DNA of 14,020 bases, taken from Pseudomonadota bacterium (GTDB lineage Bacteria > SAR324 > XYD2-FULL-50-16 > JAHJRI01). Shown piece by piece: positions 1 to 7,335 of this stretch (positions within the stretch are counted from its first letter, which is position 1; each line of letters opens with the position of its first letter). The notes beneath the pieces are model-generated. The model was given only the letters and a program-made list of their open reading frames with translations, made no database searches and was not told where the DNA came from. Location: contig JAKSDL010000234.1 of NCBI GenBank assembly GCA_022360105.1, positions 1 through 14,020 on the forward strand, given 5' to 3'. Made by a program: the position numbers and the translations under genes.

Positions 1-681
1 GTAAGTGTCACCTCTGCAAAATACATCAAAAACACGCCCATTTTTTTCGGGATTGTTACAAATCCGCTTAAGGCAGGTCTGGTTAAAAGCTGGGAGAACT
101 CAGGTAACAATACAACGGGCGTAAGTCATGCAATTCCTTATGGAGATCAGGTCGATTTCATTCTGCGAATCGGTGAAATTAAGTCAATTGGTATCATATA
201 CAACCCAAAAGAACAAAACTCCATCATTGCAAAAACTGAACTGGATTCGTTATTAAAAAAGCGAGGTGTCTCTCTCAAAGCATACCCCGCAGGGAACAAA
301 GGCGCGATTCAAAGAGCTGTTAAAAAGATTTCTTCAGATAGACCTGATATCGTTTATTTACCGTCAGACTCTTTTATTGTGGACAATGGAGGAAAAATAA
401 TTTCTGCTTTAACAGCTGCAAAGATGCCCACTTACGGAGCGTTAGAAAAATTTATTAATGAACAGGGCGCCATGATTGGTATTGTTTCCAGTTATAAAAG
501 TGTAGGCTTGGCTTTAGCGGAGAATGCCGACCAGGTTTTTAAAGGAAAATCCCCCAGGAACGTCCCTTCCAGAACCTTGCCTGAAAACATGCTTACTATT
601 AAAATAAATGGCAAAACCGTGGAATCGATTGGTTATGATATACCCTATCAGATCATAAGCTTAGCTGAGATAATTGAATAA
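1..681 (+). CDS. ABC transporter substrate-binding protein, ABC_sub_bind family (5' truncated by window edge)
   Basis: The frame is open from the first base to the TAA at 679-681, giving 226 residues with no start in view. The family (PF04392-like, 'ABC-type uncharacterized transport system, periplasmic component') is usually about 320-330 residues, so roughly the first 100, including the signal peptide, lie outside the window. Visible family traits are the segment IFFGIVTNPLKAGLV near the window start, the later SIGIIYNPKEQNS strand-turn that opens the second lobe, DIVYLPSDSFIVDNG, and MPTYGALEKFINEQGAMIG, a type I periplasmic-binding fold. The tail TVESIGYDIPYQI also fits. The protein should sit in the periplasm and bind a small ligand. 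No permease or ATPase follows; a terminator does. It could therefore serve a transporter encoded upstream, or act as a ligand receptor for the chemoreceptor next door; the second option is inference only. Confidence 0.85.
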   Translation, partial: VSVTSAKYIKNTPIFFGIVTNPLKAGLVKSWENSGNNTTGVSHAIPYGDQVDFILRIGEIKSIGIIYNPKEQNSIIAKTELDSLLKKRGVSLKAYPAGNKGAIQRAVKKISSDRPDIVYLPSDSFIVDNGGKIISALTAAKMPTYGALEKFINEQGAMIGIVSSYKSVGLALAENADQVFKGKSPRNVPSRTLPENMLTIKINGKTVESIGYDIPYQIISLAEIIE

Positions 682-754
682 AAGTCTTTACTGTCGACAA
701 TGGTTCCAGCTGAGCTAGTTGCCTACAAAATTAGTTAATATCATTATCAACACC

Positions 755-777
755 CCGGGCTCAATGAGCCCGGTTTT
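755..777 (+). terminator. Rho-independent terminator after the substrate-binding protein gene
   Basis: A perfect 8-bp GC-rich stem (CCGGGCTC at 755-762 with GAGCCCGG at 766-773) encloses a 3-nt loop and is followed directly by TTTT. It lies 73 bp after the stop of the substrate-binding gene and 38 bp before the next ATG, so it separates the two genes and implies that the chemoreceptor has its own promoter or is only reached by read-through. Confidence 0.8.
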
Positions 778-815
778 CCAAGCAGAATCGAATCTCTATT
801 GACGAAAACAGCATC

Positions 816-2852
816 ATGAAACTATTTCGGCGAAGTTCCATTAAAGTCAAAATTGTCTTTTTGGCGGTGGTAATGCTTATTATAGCGATGGGTATTCCCA
901 CAATTGTCTCTTTTATCAATACGCGTGAGGCAATAATTGAGGCAACAATCAAAGAATCCGAGCAGATTACATCGATTACAAGCAAAAACCTGGAACAATG
1001 GATTGATATGCGAAAAAAGGATGTTCAAAAACTGGGAGAAAGCAAAGTTTTTGCCAGCTCTCTGGGGGACTCCTTTTTAGCCAGATCCTCCAGAAAGAAA
1101 GCGGTGGAGGAACTTGATCAGGAAATTGAAAACAGTCCATATTACCTCGGTATCAGCATCTTAAACAATTCCGGAGAGTCTGTGGTAACTTCAGGTAACA
1201 AAGAATCCGGATTAAAGGATCAGGAACTTGTCAACAATGTCTTATCCGGAGAGACCTTGGTTTCTGATTTAACGTACAGCGAGCAAGCAGAAAGTGCTGT
1301 TTTCACCGTCATTTCACCAATCAAGTCGTCCGGTAATCCGCTTGGTATTATTCTGGCTGAAATCAGCCTTGGCCCTTTTGCGAAAAAGTTTATTGAAGAC
1401 ATAAAAATCGGAAAGTCCGGATTTTTGTATGTTGTCAACAAGGCTGGACAGGTTTTGGTTCACCCCGATGAGGATTATGTTAACAGTCAGAATATCAGCG
1501 AGTTTAACTGGGAAGAGAATACATTTGAAGACGGCATTCTAAAAAATGACTATACATGGAAGGGCCAGGCAAAAACAGATATTATTATTCAGATTCCTCT
1601 ATTGGAGTGGCTGGTTGTTACTTCTGTTGAACAGGCTGATATGATAGCTCCGGCACAAAAAACAACTTACTTGAATTTGGCAATTTCCATAGTGATATTA
1701 ATACTGGTTGGTTTGATTACGCTCTACCTGGGGTCTAAAATTACAAATCCGTTGTTGAAGGCTGATATCATAATGAGCCGGTTTAGAGACGGCGATTTCA
1801 GCGTTCGCATGAATCATCAGTCCGATGATGAAATCGGCAGGGTTGGCGCATCGATAGATGATCTTGCTAAAGATCTTCAATCGGCAATTGATGATATTAA
1901 TACGGTGATGAGGCAAGTCGCTAACGGCGACCTGACAACTCGAATCCAGGTGCAGTTGAAAGGGGATTTGAACGATTTGAAACACAATATCAACAGTTCC
2001 GTTGAATTGCTTGAAGAAGCATTGGTTGATGTTATTTCCACCAGTGGTCAAGTGAACATAAGTGCGCAAGAACTCTCGTCTTCCGCCCAGTCATTGGCAA
2101 ATGGGACAACCCAGCAAGCTGCCAGTTTGGAAGAAACGTCTTCCTCCATGAGCGAGGTGGAAATGAGGGCCAGAAGAAATACTGAAAATGCAGATCAAGC
2201 CAAACAGCTAACTAAGACGATGTCGGAGGTGGTTGATCGCGGAGACTCTCAAATGGGAGAAATGCTTGAATCGATGAATCATATAAATAGAACAAGCACG
2301 GAGATCTCAAAGATTATCAAAGTGATTGATGAAATTGCCTTTCAAACCAATTTGCTGGCTTTGAATGCAGCGGTTGAAGCGGCCAGGGCTGGTAAGTATG
2401 GCAAAGGGTTTGCTGTTGTTGCCGAAGAAGTAAGAAACCTCGCTGCCAGAAGTGCTGAAGCTGCTAAAAACACAACGGAGCTTATAGAAAACTCGGTAAA
2501 AGAAGTTGAAAAAGGTGTTATTCGTGCTGACAAAACCGCGGAAGTTCTAAAACAAGTAAAAGAAAGTGTTAGCAAAGTCGATGATATGGTTTCCGATATC
2601 GCGGCCGCTTCCGAAGAACAGAAAAAAGGGATCGAGGAAATTAACAATGGTATTGTACAGATAAATAATGTCGTTCAACAAAATTCCTCTATTTCGGAAG
2701 AGACCGCCTCCTCTTCCGATGAGCTTTCAAACCAGGCTAACCAGCTTGATTCCATTGTCAGTAAGTTCTTGATCACCAAATCAATGGAAAATAAAAAGGT
2801 TGAAATATCATTAGATTCAACTGATGATGAGTTTTATCCTGCCCTTCCTTAA
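816..2852 (+). CDS. Methyl-accepting chemotaxis protein with double-Cache sensor domain
   Basis: This 678-residue transmembrane chemoreceptor would signal through CheW/CheA to the flagellar motor. The first membrane helix is at about residues 11-34. The periplasmic sensor runs from about 35 to 283 and has Cache features: a [13 protein letters not shown] strand with [12 protein letters not shown] and then [16 protein letters not shown] at about 202-217. The second membrane helix is at about 286-307. HAMP follows (309-360) with a second HAMP-like repeat (about 361-413; GDLTTRI, GDLNDLK). The cytoplasmic hairpin covers about 414-655. Its tip, around 505-545, has the conserved [20 protein letters not shown] and [14 protein letters not shown] methylation-type motif, [10 protein letters not shown], is at 431-440. 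The C-terminus ends in a short acidic tail without an NWETF-like CheR tether. The ATG at 816 gives a good N-terminus, but only a weak Shine-Dalgarno precedes it. The ligand is unknown; I do not see the amino-acid-binding RxW..Y motif of dCache_1AA receptors. Confidence 0.95.
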   Translation: MKLFRRSSIKVKIVFLAVVMLIIAMGIPTIVSFINTREAIIEATIKESEQITSITSKNLEQWIDMRKKDVQKLGESKVFASSLGDSFLARSSRKKAVEELDQEIENSPYYLGISILNNSGESVVTSGNKESGLKDQELVNNVLSGETLVSDLTYSEQAESAVFTVISPIKSSGNPLGIILAEISLGPFAKKFIEDIKIGKSGFLYVVNKAGQVLVHPDEDYVNSQNISEFNWEENTFEDGILKNDYTWKGQAKTDIIIQIPLLEWLVVTSVEQADMIAPAQKTTYLNLAISIVILILVGLITLYLGSKITNPLLKADIIMSRFRDGDFSVRMNHQSDDEIGRVGASIDDLAKDLQSAIDDINTVMRQVANGDLTTRIQVQLKGDLNDLKHNINSSVELLEEALVDVISTSGQVNISAQELSSSAQSLANGTTQQAASLEETSSSMSEVEMRARRNTENADQAKQLTKTMSEVVDRGDSQMGEMLESMNHINRTSTEISKIIKVIDEIAFQTNLLALNAAVEAARAGKYGKGFAVVAEEVRNLAARSAEAAKNTTELIENSVKEVEKGVIRADKTAEVLKQVKESVSKVDDMVSDIAAASEEQKKGIEEINNGIVQINNVVQQNSSISEETASSSDELSNQANQLDSIVSKFLITKSMENKKVEISLDSTDDEFYPALP

Positions 2853-2861
2853 ATTCTAATG

Positions 2862-2907
2862 CCTGGTGTCAGCAATCCAAACACCAGGTATACACCTGAA
2901 GAGGTGT
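2862..2907 (+). other. Two adjacent inverted repeats with mutually exclusive pairing, ahead of the IclR gene
   Basis: The first hairpin pairs CCTGGTGT (2862-2869) with ACACCAGG (2881-2888), loop 11. The second pairs ACACCT (2892-2897) with AGGTGT (2902-2907), loop GAAG. All four arms share the GGTGT/ACACC core, so the outer or crossed arms could pair instead. A run of seven T follows at 2921-2927, 13 nt after the second hairpin, which is too far for a classical terminator. The element could end the chemoreceptor transcript imperfectly, act as an operator for the regulator downstream, or be an RNA switch; the sequence does not decide. Confidence 0.4.
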
Positions 2908-2969
2908 TATCCTCACATTCTTTTTTTGAGGCAAAGATCCCGGTAAAAACTTACAATACATAAGGACTC

Positions 2970-3746
2970 ATGCAATCCGAACGCAATAAACTAAACTCTA
3001 TTGAAAAGGCATTGAGTATTCTGAAGGTATTCGATTCAAACCGACCCTACTGGGGTGTCAGAGAAATCAGCAGTCATCTGGGTTTCAGCCCTTCCACAGT
3101 CCAAAGACTTTTACAAACACTGAAAGATTACTCATATGTTGAGCAAAATCCGGAAACCCGACAATACCGTCTGGGAAACATTTACTTTCAGTTTATTTTT
3201 ACCCTGCAAAACGCATCCCCCCTGACTGAAACGGCTCAGTTGTTTATGCGTCAACTGTTATCAAAAACCCAGGAGACAGTTCATTTAAATGTGATTGATG
3301 GTACCGAAAGACTTTGCATCGACAGCATCGAATCATCACAGAGTTTAAAAGCCAGTATGCCCATTGGAAGCCGATCTCCTCTATATGCCGGGGCCTCATC
3401 AAAATGCCTGCTAGCCTATTCCGAATCGGACTTTGTTAAGCAATATTTAAAGACTACAAAGATTAAAGCTATCACGGCAAATACAATCGTTGATAAACAT
3501 CGGCTTTTGGAAGATCTTGAACAGATAAAATCTCAAGGTTTTGCAGAAAGTTTAGGCGAACGGAATCCCGGATTGGGTTCATTCAGCTCTGCAATTTTAG
3601 GCAGGAGAGGTGAAGTTCTGGCCAGCGTCAGCTTAGCAATTCCCGAGATTCGCTTTCAGGTCGATGAACATCGTAAACTCTGCATCTCTGAACTGACAAA
3701 AATCGCCAAAGAAATATCCAAGGCGATGGGGTCTTTAGGCAGCTAG
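2970..3746 (+). CDS. IclR family transcriptional regulator
   Basis: This 258-residue protein has the usual IclR length. The N-terminal winged helix-turn-helix is at about residues 8-68 (NSIEKALSILKVFDS, then the helix-turn-helix VREISSHLGFSPSTVQRLLQ and the wing QNPETRQYRLG). The effector-binding domain covers about 85-255, with the family-typical segments RSPLYAGASSKCLLAY (135-150), ESLGERNPGLGSFSSAIL (193-210) and GRRGEVLASVSLAIP (211-225). IclR regulators bind small organic acids as dimers or tetramers and repress or activate nearby catabolic and transport genes. The ATG at 2970 is preceded by AAGGA at 2962-2966. It is transcribed in the same direction as the CoA-transferase, 529 bp upstream of it, and is the only DNA-binding protein in the window, so it is the best candidate for control of the genes that follow. 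Effector and sign of regulation are unknown. Confidence 0.92.
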   Translation: MQSERNKLNSIEKALSILKVFDSNRPYWGVREISSHLGFSPSTVQRLLQTLKDYSYVEQNPETRQYRLGNIYFQFIFTLQNASPLTETAQLFMRQLLSKTQETVHLNVIDGTERLCIDSIESSQSLKASMPIGSRSPLYAGASSKCLLAYSESDFVKQYLKTTKIKAITANTIVDKHRLLEDLEQIKSQGFAESLGERNPGLGSFSSAILGRRGEVLASVSLAIPEIRFQVDEHRKLCISELTKIAKEISKAMGSLGS

Positions 3747-4173
3747 CCTATTTAATAACTCTTCTCAGCAGCAAATTTCGATTCTATCAATCAATGTTGT
3801 CATCTCTGCCGGCAGGAATGCAGGTAATTGTATGGTTGGTGTTTGAGCAAAACCCCGGAAAATGCTTATTACTGAGTGATTTAACGGCAAACGAGGCGGT
3901 TGAAGATTTCTGCTGCCGGCAATCTGCTTTCAGCATTCAGCAGGGTGGTAACCAACACGGTTTCGTTTTTAGGTATGCAGTGATTATTAAAAACTGATTG
4001 CATGACAGTTTCCAAGCGACTGCGGTGATATACAAGCCTGCTTCAAAGGAGTTTATAGATTATTCTTTCAAGCAATAATTAGTAAATTCAGTTATCTATA
4101 TGTTTATAATGTTGTAAACAGCTATTTTATGGGGCTTCCCAAGCTAAAGCAAACGTTGTTTAAAAGAAAAACC
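3747..4173. other. Intergenic region without a supportable gene
   Basis: Between the IclR gene and the promoter area of the CoA-transferase I find no convincing gene, tRNA or terminator. An open frame of 67 codons (3794-3997, +) has no ribosome binding site, odd composition and no recognisable family. CTGCCGGCAG, a 10-bp perfect palindrome, lies at 3806-3815, and CTGCCGGCA recurs near 3913. The stretch 4060-4140 is AT-rich. It could be decayed coding sequence or a long upstream regulatory region. Confidence 0.5.
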
Positions 4174-4220
4174 TTGACATAGGGTTTCGTTTTTGAAAGT
4201 GCTATTGTACTTTATATCAA
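4174..4220 (+). promoter_or_regulatory. Candidate promoter of the CoA-transferase/dehydrogenase operon
   Basis: TTGACA at 4174-4179 is a perfect -35 hexamer but has no good -10 at 16-18 bp. A second reading uses TTGAAA (4193-4198) with TATCAA (4215-4220), 16-bp spacer, which would start transcription close to 4227. A weak -10 fits a promoter that needs an activator. The assignment is by eye only. Confidence 0.3.
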
Positions 4221-4243
4221 AACACTGTTCCGTATTATGAAAC
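4184..4243 (+). promoter_or_regulatory. Tandem operator-like imperfect palindromes (candidate IclR-family binding sites)
   Basis: Two similar imperfect palindromes lie 43 bp apart, about four helical turns: GTTTCGTTTTTGAAAG at 4184-4199 and GTTCCGTATTATGAAAC at 4227-4243. Both follow GTTyCGT-TT-TGAAA, with arms GTTyC/GAAAC. A third related copy, followed by the same CAATAGG, is at 6970-6990. IclR-family proteins are known to bind short palindromic or repeated sites next to their target promoters, and an IclR gene is the nearest regulator. The link to that protein is inference. Confidence 0.4.
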
Positions 4244-4275
4244 AATAGGAAAATTGAAGTTGTTGAAGGAGGATA

Positions 4276-5484
4276 TTGAAAAATCAATTTACAGATAAAC
4301 CGCTAAAAGGAATCAAGGTACTTGACCTTTCCCGAATTCTGGCAGGTCCATACTGCTCCATGATGTTAGGGGACCTGGGCGCGGATGTCATCAAAGTAGA
4401 AAGGCCAAAAACAGGTGACGATACCCGGCATTGGGGGCCGCCGGACGCAGGTGGAGAATCGGCGTATTATCTTTTTACCAATCGCAATAAGCGTAGCATT
4501 ACTGTTGACCTTAAATCAGCAGAAGGTAGGGAAATCATTAAACAATTGGCAGCAAAAAGTGATGTTTTGGTTGAGAATTATAAGGTAGGGACATTAGAAA
4601 AAATGGGCCTTGGTTATGAAGAGCTTAAACAGGAAAACCCGGGATTGGTATATTGTTCAATAAGCGGTTTTGGACAGAACGGGCCATACAAGGACAAGCC
4701 CGGTTATGATTTTATCATACAAGGCATTGGTGGAATTATGAGTATTACTGGCCCAATCGAGGGACCGCCGATGAAAGTCGGAGTAGCCATCGTTGATATT
4801 ACGGCAGGGCTGTTTGCAACCAATGCGATACAAGCTGCATTGATCCACCGGGGCAAAACAGGTCTTGGTCAATACATTGATATATCTTTGTTGGACTCGG
4901 TGCTGGCCTGGCTGGCAAATGTTGGCAGCAATTACTTGGTTTCCGGTGAAATTCCAAACCGATACGCAAACGCGCACCCTAACATTGTTCCTTATGAGAC
5001 GTTTAAGACCCGGGATGGTTCCTTTATCGCCCTGGCCGTTGGTAATGATCGGCAATGGGAGCTTTTCTGCAAACTGGCAGGAATTGAGGATTTAAGTAGT
5101 GATCCGCGTTTTGCCACAAATTCACAAAGAGTCCTTAACCGCGAGGTATTGATACCTTTGATTTCGGAGAAAATGTTGGATCGAACCGCTGAAGAATGGT
5201 TGCAAGGATTGGAGGATTTGAAGATACCCGCTGGTCCAATCAATTCGTTCGACAAAGTATTTTCTGACCCACAAGTAGTGGCACGAAAAATGGCGGTTGA
5301 GGTTCCTCACCCTACAGCAGAAAGTGTGCGGATGGTCACCAGCCCAATGAAGTTTTCGGACACTCCATGCGAGATTACGAGACATCCCCCATTAATGGGA
5401 GAACACACGGATGAAATCCTCAAAGATGACCTTGGATTTCAAGCTGATCAGATCTCTACGTTACGGGAAAAAGGAGTGGTGTGA
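4276..5484 (+). CDS. CaiB/BaiF (family III) CoA-transferase, possibly acting on a dicarboxylate such as glutarate
   Basis: The 402-residue product matches the usual length of family III CoA-transferases, which move CoA from a donor acyl-CoA to an acid through an aspartyl intermediate in the cytoplasm. The N-terminal signature LDLSRILAGPYCSMMLGDLG (16-35) followed by ADVIKVE, the TNRNKRSITVDLK block (68-80), and ISGFGQNGPYKDKPGYD (129-145) are all present. Asp174 in VGVAIVDITAGL is the expected nucleophile. The start is TTG at 4276: AAGGAGG lies at 4266-4272, and the next ATG would remove the signature. Spacing from the Shine-Dalgarno is short (3 nt). The next gene, 80 bp downstream, is glutaryl-CoA-dehydrogenase-like. 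Family III transferases that activate glutarate are known beside or with glutaryl-CoA dehydrogenase (human SUGCT, Pseudomonas GcdG), so a glutarate-type substrate is a reasonable but unproved guess. Confidence 0.92.
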   Translation: MKNQFTDKPLKGIKVLDLSRILAGPYCSMMLGDLGADVIKVERPKTGDDTRHWGPPDAGGESAYYLFTNRNKRSITVDLKSAEGREIIKQLAAKSDVLVENYKVGTLEKMGLGYEELKQENPGLVYCSISGFGQNGPYKDKPGYDFIIQGIGGIMSITGPIEGPPMKVGVAIVDITAGLFATNAIQAALIHRGKTGLGQYIDISLLDSVLAWLANVGSNYLVSGEIPNRYANAHPNIVPYETFKTRDGSFIALAVGNDRQWELFCKLAGIEDLSSDPRFATNSQRVLNREVLIPLISEKMLDRTAEEWLQGLEDLKIPAGPINSFDKVFSDPQVVARKMAVEVPHPTAESVRMVTSPMKFSDTPCEITRHPPLMGEHTDEILKDDLGFQADQISTLREKGVV

Positions 5485-5564
5485 AGATTTTTTCTATTTA
5501 TGGAAGTTTATATATTTCAAAAACAAACATTTCAATCACATGATCAAAACAGAGGAGAAGAAAA

Positions 5565-6806
5565 ATGGCTAGAACATACAAACCTGTTGACTTTCTTAAT
5601 CTCGATGAATTGCTTAGCAATGAATCCAAATTACTGGTCAAAGAGCTACGTCGAACATTACACCGGTTAGACGCAAGAGCTGTTTTTGCCGAAGCTTTTA
5701 AAAACAACCAGTTTCCCCGGCACATCGTGGGAGAGATAGCAAAGATGGACCTTTTTGGAATGACCCTGCCGGCGAAATACGGGGGCATGGATGCCAGTTA
5801 TGAAAACTATGGTGTCGTTTGCAGGGAACTGGAAGCAATTGATAGCGGTTTGCGAAGTTTTGTCTCGGTGCAGAATTCATTGGTGATGTTCCCCATTTAT
5901 AATTGTGGCAGCGAAGAACAGAAAATGACATATCTGCCCAAGCTGGCCAAGCCTGGATTGGAAGGAGGAATGATTGGCTGTTTTGGCCTCACCGAACCGA
6001 ACCACGGCAGTGATCCGGGGAGTATGGAAACCGTAGCCAAAAAAATCAAAAAAGGAGATCAGATCCCCGGGAGCAATGAAAAGGCAGCCGGCGATGGTTA
6101 TATTCTGAATGGAGTCAAACGATGGATCACCAATGCTTCCATAGCAGACCTTTGCATTGTATGGGCTAAACAGGAGCATGACAACAACAGGGTTGGGGGA
6201 TTTATTGTATTAAAAGATGATCCCGGGTTGAAACGGGTTGAGATGGAAAACAAGCTATCACTTTGTGCGTCAAGTACCGGTGAACTCTATTTTGATAACT
6301 GCTTCGTTCCTGAAGAACGTTGCATGCCTAATACTCAGGGTTTGAAATCGGCTTTACAATGTTTGAACAAGGCACGCTATGGTATTGCCTGGGGAGGCGT
6401 TGGTGTAGCTATGGACTGCTTTGATGAGGCCCGCCAATATGCGGAATCCAGGATCCAATTTGATCGACCTCTTTCCCATAACCAGATCATTCAAGACAGT
6501 CTGGTGGAAATGTATACCGATATAACCAGGAATCAAGCCTATGTTTTTCATCTCGCAAAACTCATGGATTCAGGGCAAGCGAAACATGTTCACATTTCAA
6601 TTGGGAAACTTACCTGTCTTGATGATGCACTCAAAGCTTCGCTCATCGCAAGGGACATGCTTGGCGCCAATGGAATAACCCTGGACTATTCTCCGATCAG
6701 GCATATGGCAAATCTTCAGTCTGTCATCACTTACGAAGGTACACGGAATATGCACAAATTAATCATTGGAGAGCATCTCACAGGTAAAGCAGCGTTCAGG
6801 GGATAA
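5565..6806 (+). CDS. Acyl-CoA dehydrogenase, glutaryl-CoA dehydrogenase-like
   Basis: This 413-residue flavoprotein follows the acyl-CoA dehydrogenase plan: N-terminal helices (to about 135), the FAD-binding beta segment GCFGLTEPNHGSDPGSMET (138-156) with WITNASIADL (187-196), and C-terminal helices. Resemblance to glutaryl-CoA dehydrogenase is close around DSGLRSFVSVQNSLVM (93-108) and CLNKARYGIAWG (266-277). By alignment from memory with the human enzyme, Glu391 in TYEGT is the catalytic base, Arg97 (human Arg94) binds the distal carboxylate, and Glu90 and Tyr390 match the residues linked to decarboxylation; Ser98 and Ser101 also match. This predicts oxidative decarboxylation of glutaryl-CoA to crotonyl-CoA and CO2, with electrons passing to ETF. 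An unusual insertion, about residues 160-177 (KKGDQIPGSNEKAAGDG), extends a loop after the FAD motif, so a related acyl-CoA substrate is possible. GAGGAG at 5553-5558 precedes the ATG. Confidence 0.9.
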   Translation: MARTYKPVDFLNLDELLSNESKLLVKELRRTLHRLDARAVFAEAFKNNQFPRHIVGEIAKMDLFGMTLPAKYGGMDASYENYGVVCRELEAIDSGLRSFVSVQNSLVMFPIYNCGSEEQKMTYLPKLAKPGLEGGMIGCFGLTEPNHGSDPGSMETVAKKIKKGDQIPGSNEKAAGDGYILNGVKRWITNASIADLCIVWAKQEHDNNRVGGFIVLKDDPGLKRVEMENKLSLCASSTGELYFDNCFVPEERCMPNTQGLKSALQCLNKARYGIAWGGVGVAMDCFDEARQYAESRIQFDRPLSHNQIIQDSLVEMYTDITRNQAYVFHLAKLMDSGQAKHVHISIGKLTCLDDALKASLIARDMLGANGITLDYSPIRHMANLQSVITYEGTRNMHKLIIGEHLTGKAAFRG

Positions 6807-6969
6807 ACCAGCAACCTGGCGAACGGGCATATACAGGGGGCTAGAATTCAGGCATACTTGACATGTTTTGAACTAGTGGTTAATCGTTGGAATTGGTATT
6901 ATTCAGACCTAGAGAGAAGATATGACCGACTTCGTTGCATTTAACCGTTCCGGCCCGCTCTAAAACGGG

Positions 6970-6990
6970 GTTCGTATTCTGAACAATAGG
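6970..6990 (+). promoter_or_regulatory. Third copy of the operator-like motif, upstream of the transport operon
   Basis: GTTCGTATTCTGAAC at 6970-6984 has perfect 4-bp arms (GTTC/GAAC) and is followed by AATAGG. It closely matches the site at 4227-4249 before the CoA-transferase gene: after allowing one base less in each arm, both read GTTC, CGTATT, one variable base, TGAA, CAATAGG. Finding it before both the enzyme unit and the transport unit suggests a shared regulator. Confidence 0.4.
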
Positions 6991-7024
6991 TCTTTGGCAA
7001 ATATTTTTGTAATAGAAACGCATT

Positions 7025-7086
7025 TATTCACCACGAAGGCAGGAAGGACACGAAACTTCGTGAGCTTTGTGTCTTCGTGGTGAATA
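7025..7086. repeat. Palindromic intergenic repeat of the 'CACCACGAAG' type
   Basis: TATTCACCACGAAG (7025-7038) and CTTCGTGGTGAATA (7073-7086) form a perfect 14-bp inverted repeat. The interior holds further complementary pieces: GACACGAA (7047-7054) with TTTGTGTC (7066-7073) as an alternative stem, and ACGAA/TTCGT around 7051-7060. The left half repeats ACGAAGG/AGGAAGG/ACGAAAC units at about 9-nt intervals. From memory, similar TTCACCACGAAG elements are scattered between genes in many bacteria, including Desulfobacterota. It is most likely a dispersed REP/MITE-like element; no transposase is present. Confidence 0.75.
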
Positions 7087-7204
7087 GTTACATAAAAACT
7101 ACTTAAAACATAGGTCTGATAAAAAAGTTGAGGATAGTTGGGTGTGGTTTTATGGATTGCAAGACAATTGAAAGGGGAGAGTGTTCTTACCCATCAAATG
7201 AGTC

Positions 7205-7242
7205 CTGAAACCAATTGACACGTTTCAGTTTGAAATTGCAAT
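7205..7242 (+). promoter_or_regulatory. Candidate promoter overlapped by an inverted repeat, upstream of the TRAP operon
   Basis: CTGAAAC (7205-7211) and GTTTCAG (7222-7228) form a perfect 7-bp inverted repeat around TTGACA (7215-7220). TGCAAT (7237-7242) lies 16 bp after TTGACA and could be the -10. Transcription would begin near 7250, giving a leader of about 115 nt that contains the hairpin at 7296-7326. An arm pair straddling the -35 fits an operator. Both calls are by eye. Confidence 0.35.
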
Positions 7243-7295
7243 CGTTGTAAACAGTAAAAAACGATGGTGATGGTAAACGAACATGTCGATTAACG

Positions 7296-7335
7296 CTGAT
7301 TATCAATGGTTTTGCCATTGATAATCGGATTTTTT
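7296..7335 (+). terminator. Strong terminator-like hairpin just before the first transport gene (terminator or attenuator)
   Basis: GATTATCAATGG (7298-7309) pairs perfectly with CCATTGATAATC (7315-7326) across a 5-nt TTTTG loop, and C7296-T7297 can extend the stem with G7327-G7328. Six T follow at 7330-7335, a complete intrinsic-terminator layout on the + strand, although the stem is AT-rich. It lies 490 bp after the dehydrogenase stop and only 30 bp before the ATG at 7366. It may stop read-through from the enzyme genes, or act as an attenuator in the leader of the transport operon. Confidence 0.65.

Noticed and set aside
679..700. TAAA...GTCGACAA as a sigma-28 chemotaxis promoter for the first chemoreceptor
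   Set aside because: The spacing between the two boxes is about 10 bp instead of about 15 and the second box is a poor match.
3794..3997. 67-codon open frame on the + strand between the IclR and CoA-transferase genes
   Set aside because: There is no ribosome binding site, no recognisable family, no signal peptide or membrane pattern, and its composition is unlike the neighbouring genes.
5491..5505. TTTCTATTTATGGAA between the CoA-transferase and dehydrogenase as a fourth operator copy
   Set aside because: It shares only the loose TTC/GAA arms and an AT-rich centre; it lacks the CGT core and the CAATAGG flank.
6922..6963. 13-codon leader-peptide-like frame (MTDFVAFNRSGPL)
   Set aside because: Only a purine-rich stretch precedes it. 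No run of regulatory codons and no adjoining terminator/anti-terminator pair is evident, so I do not call it a gene.
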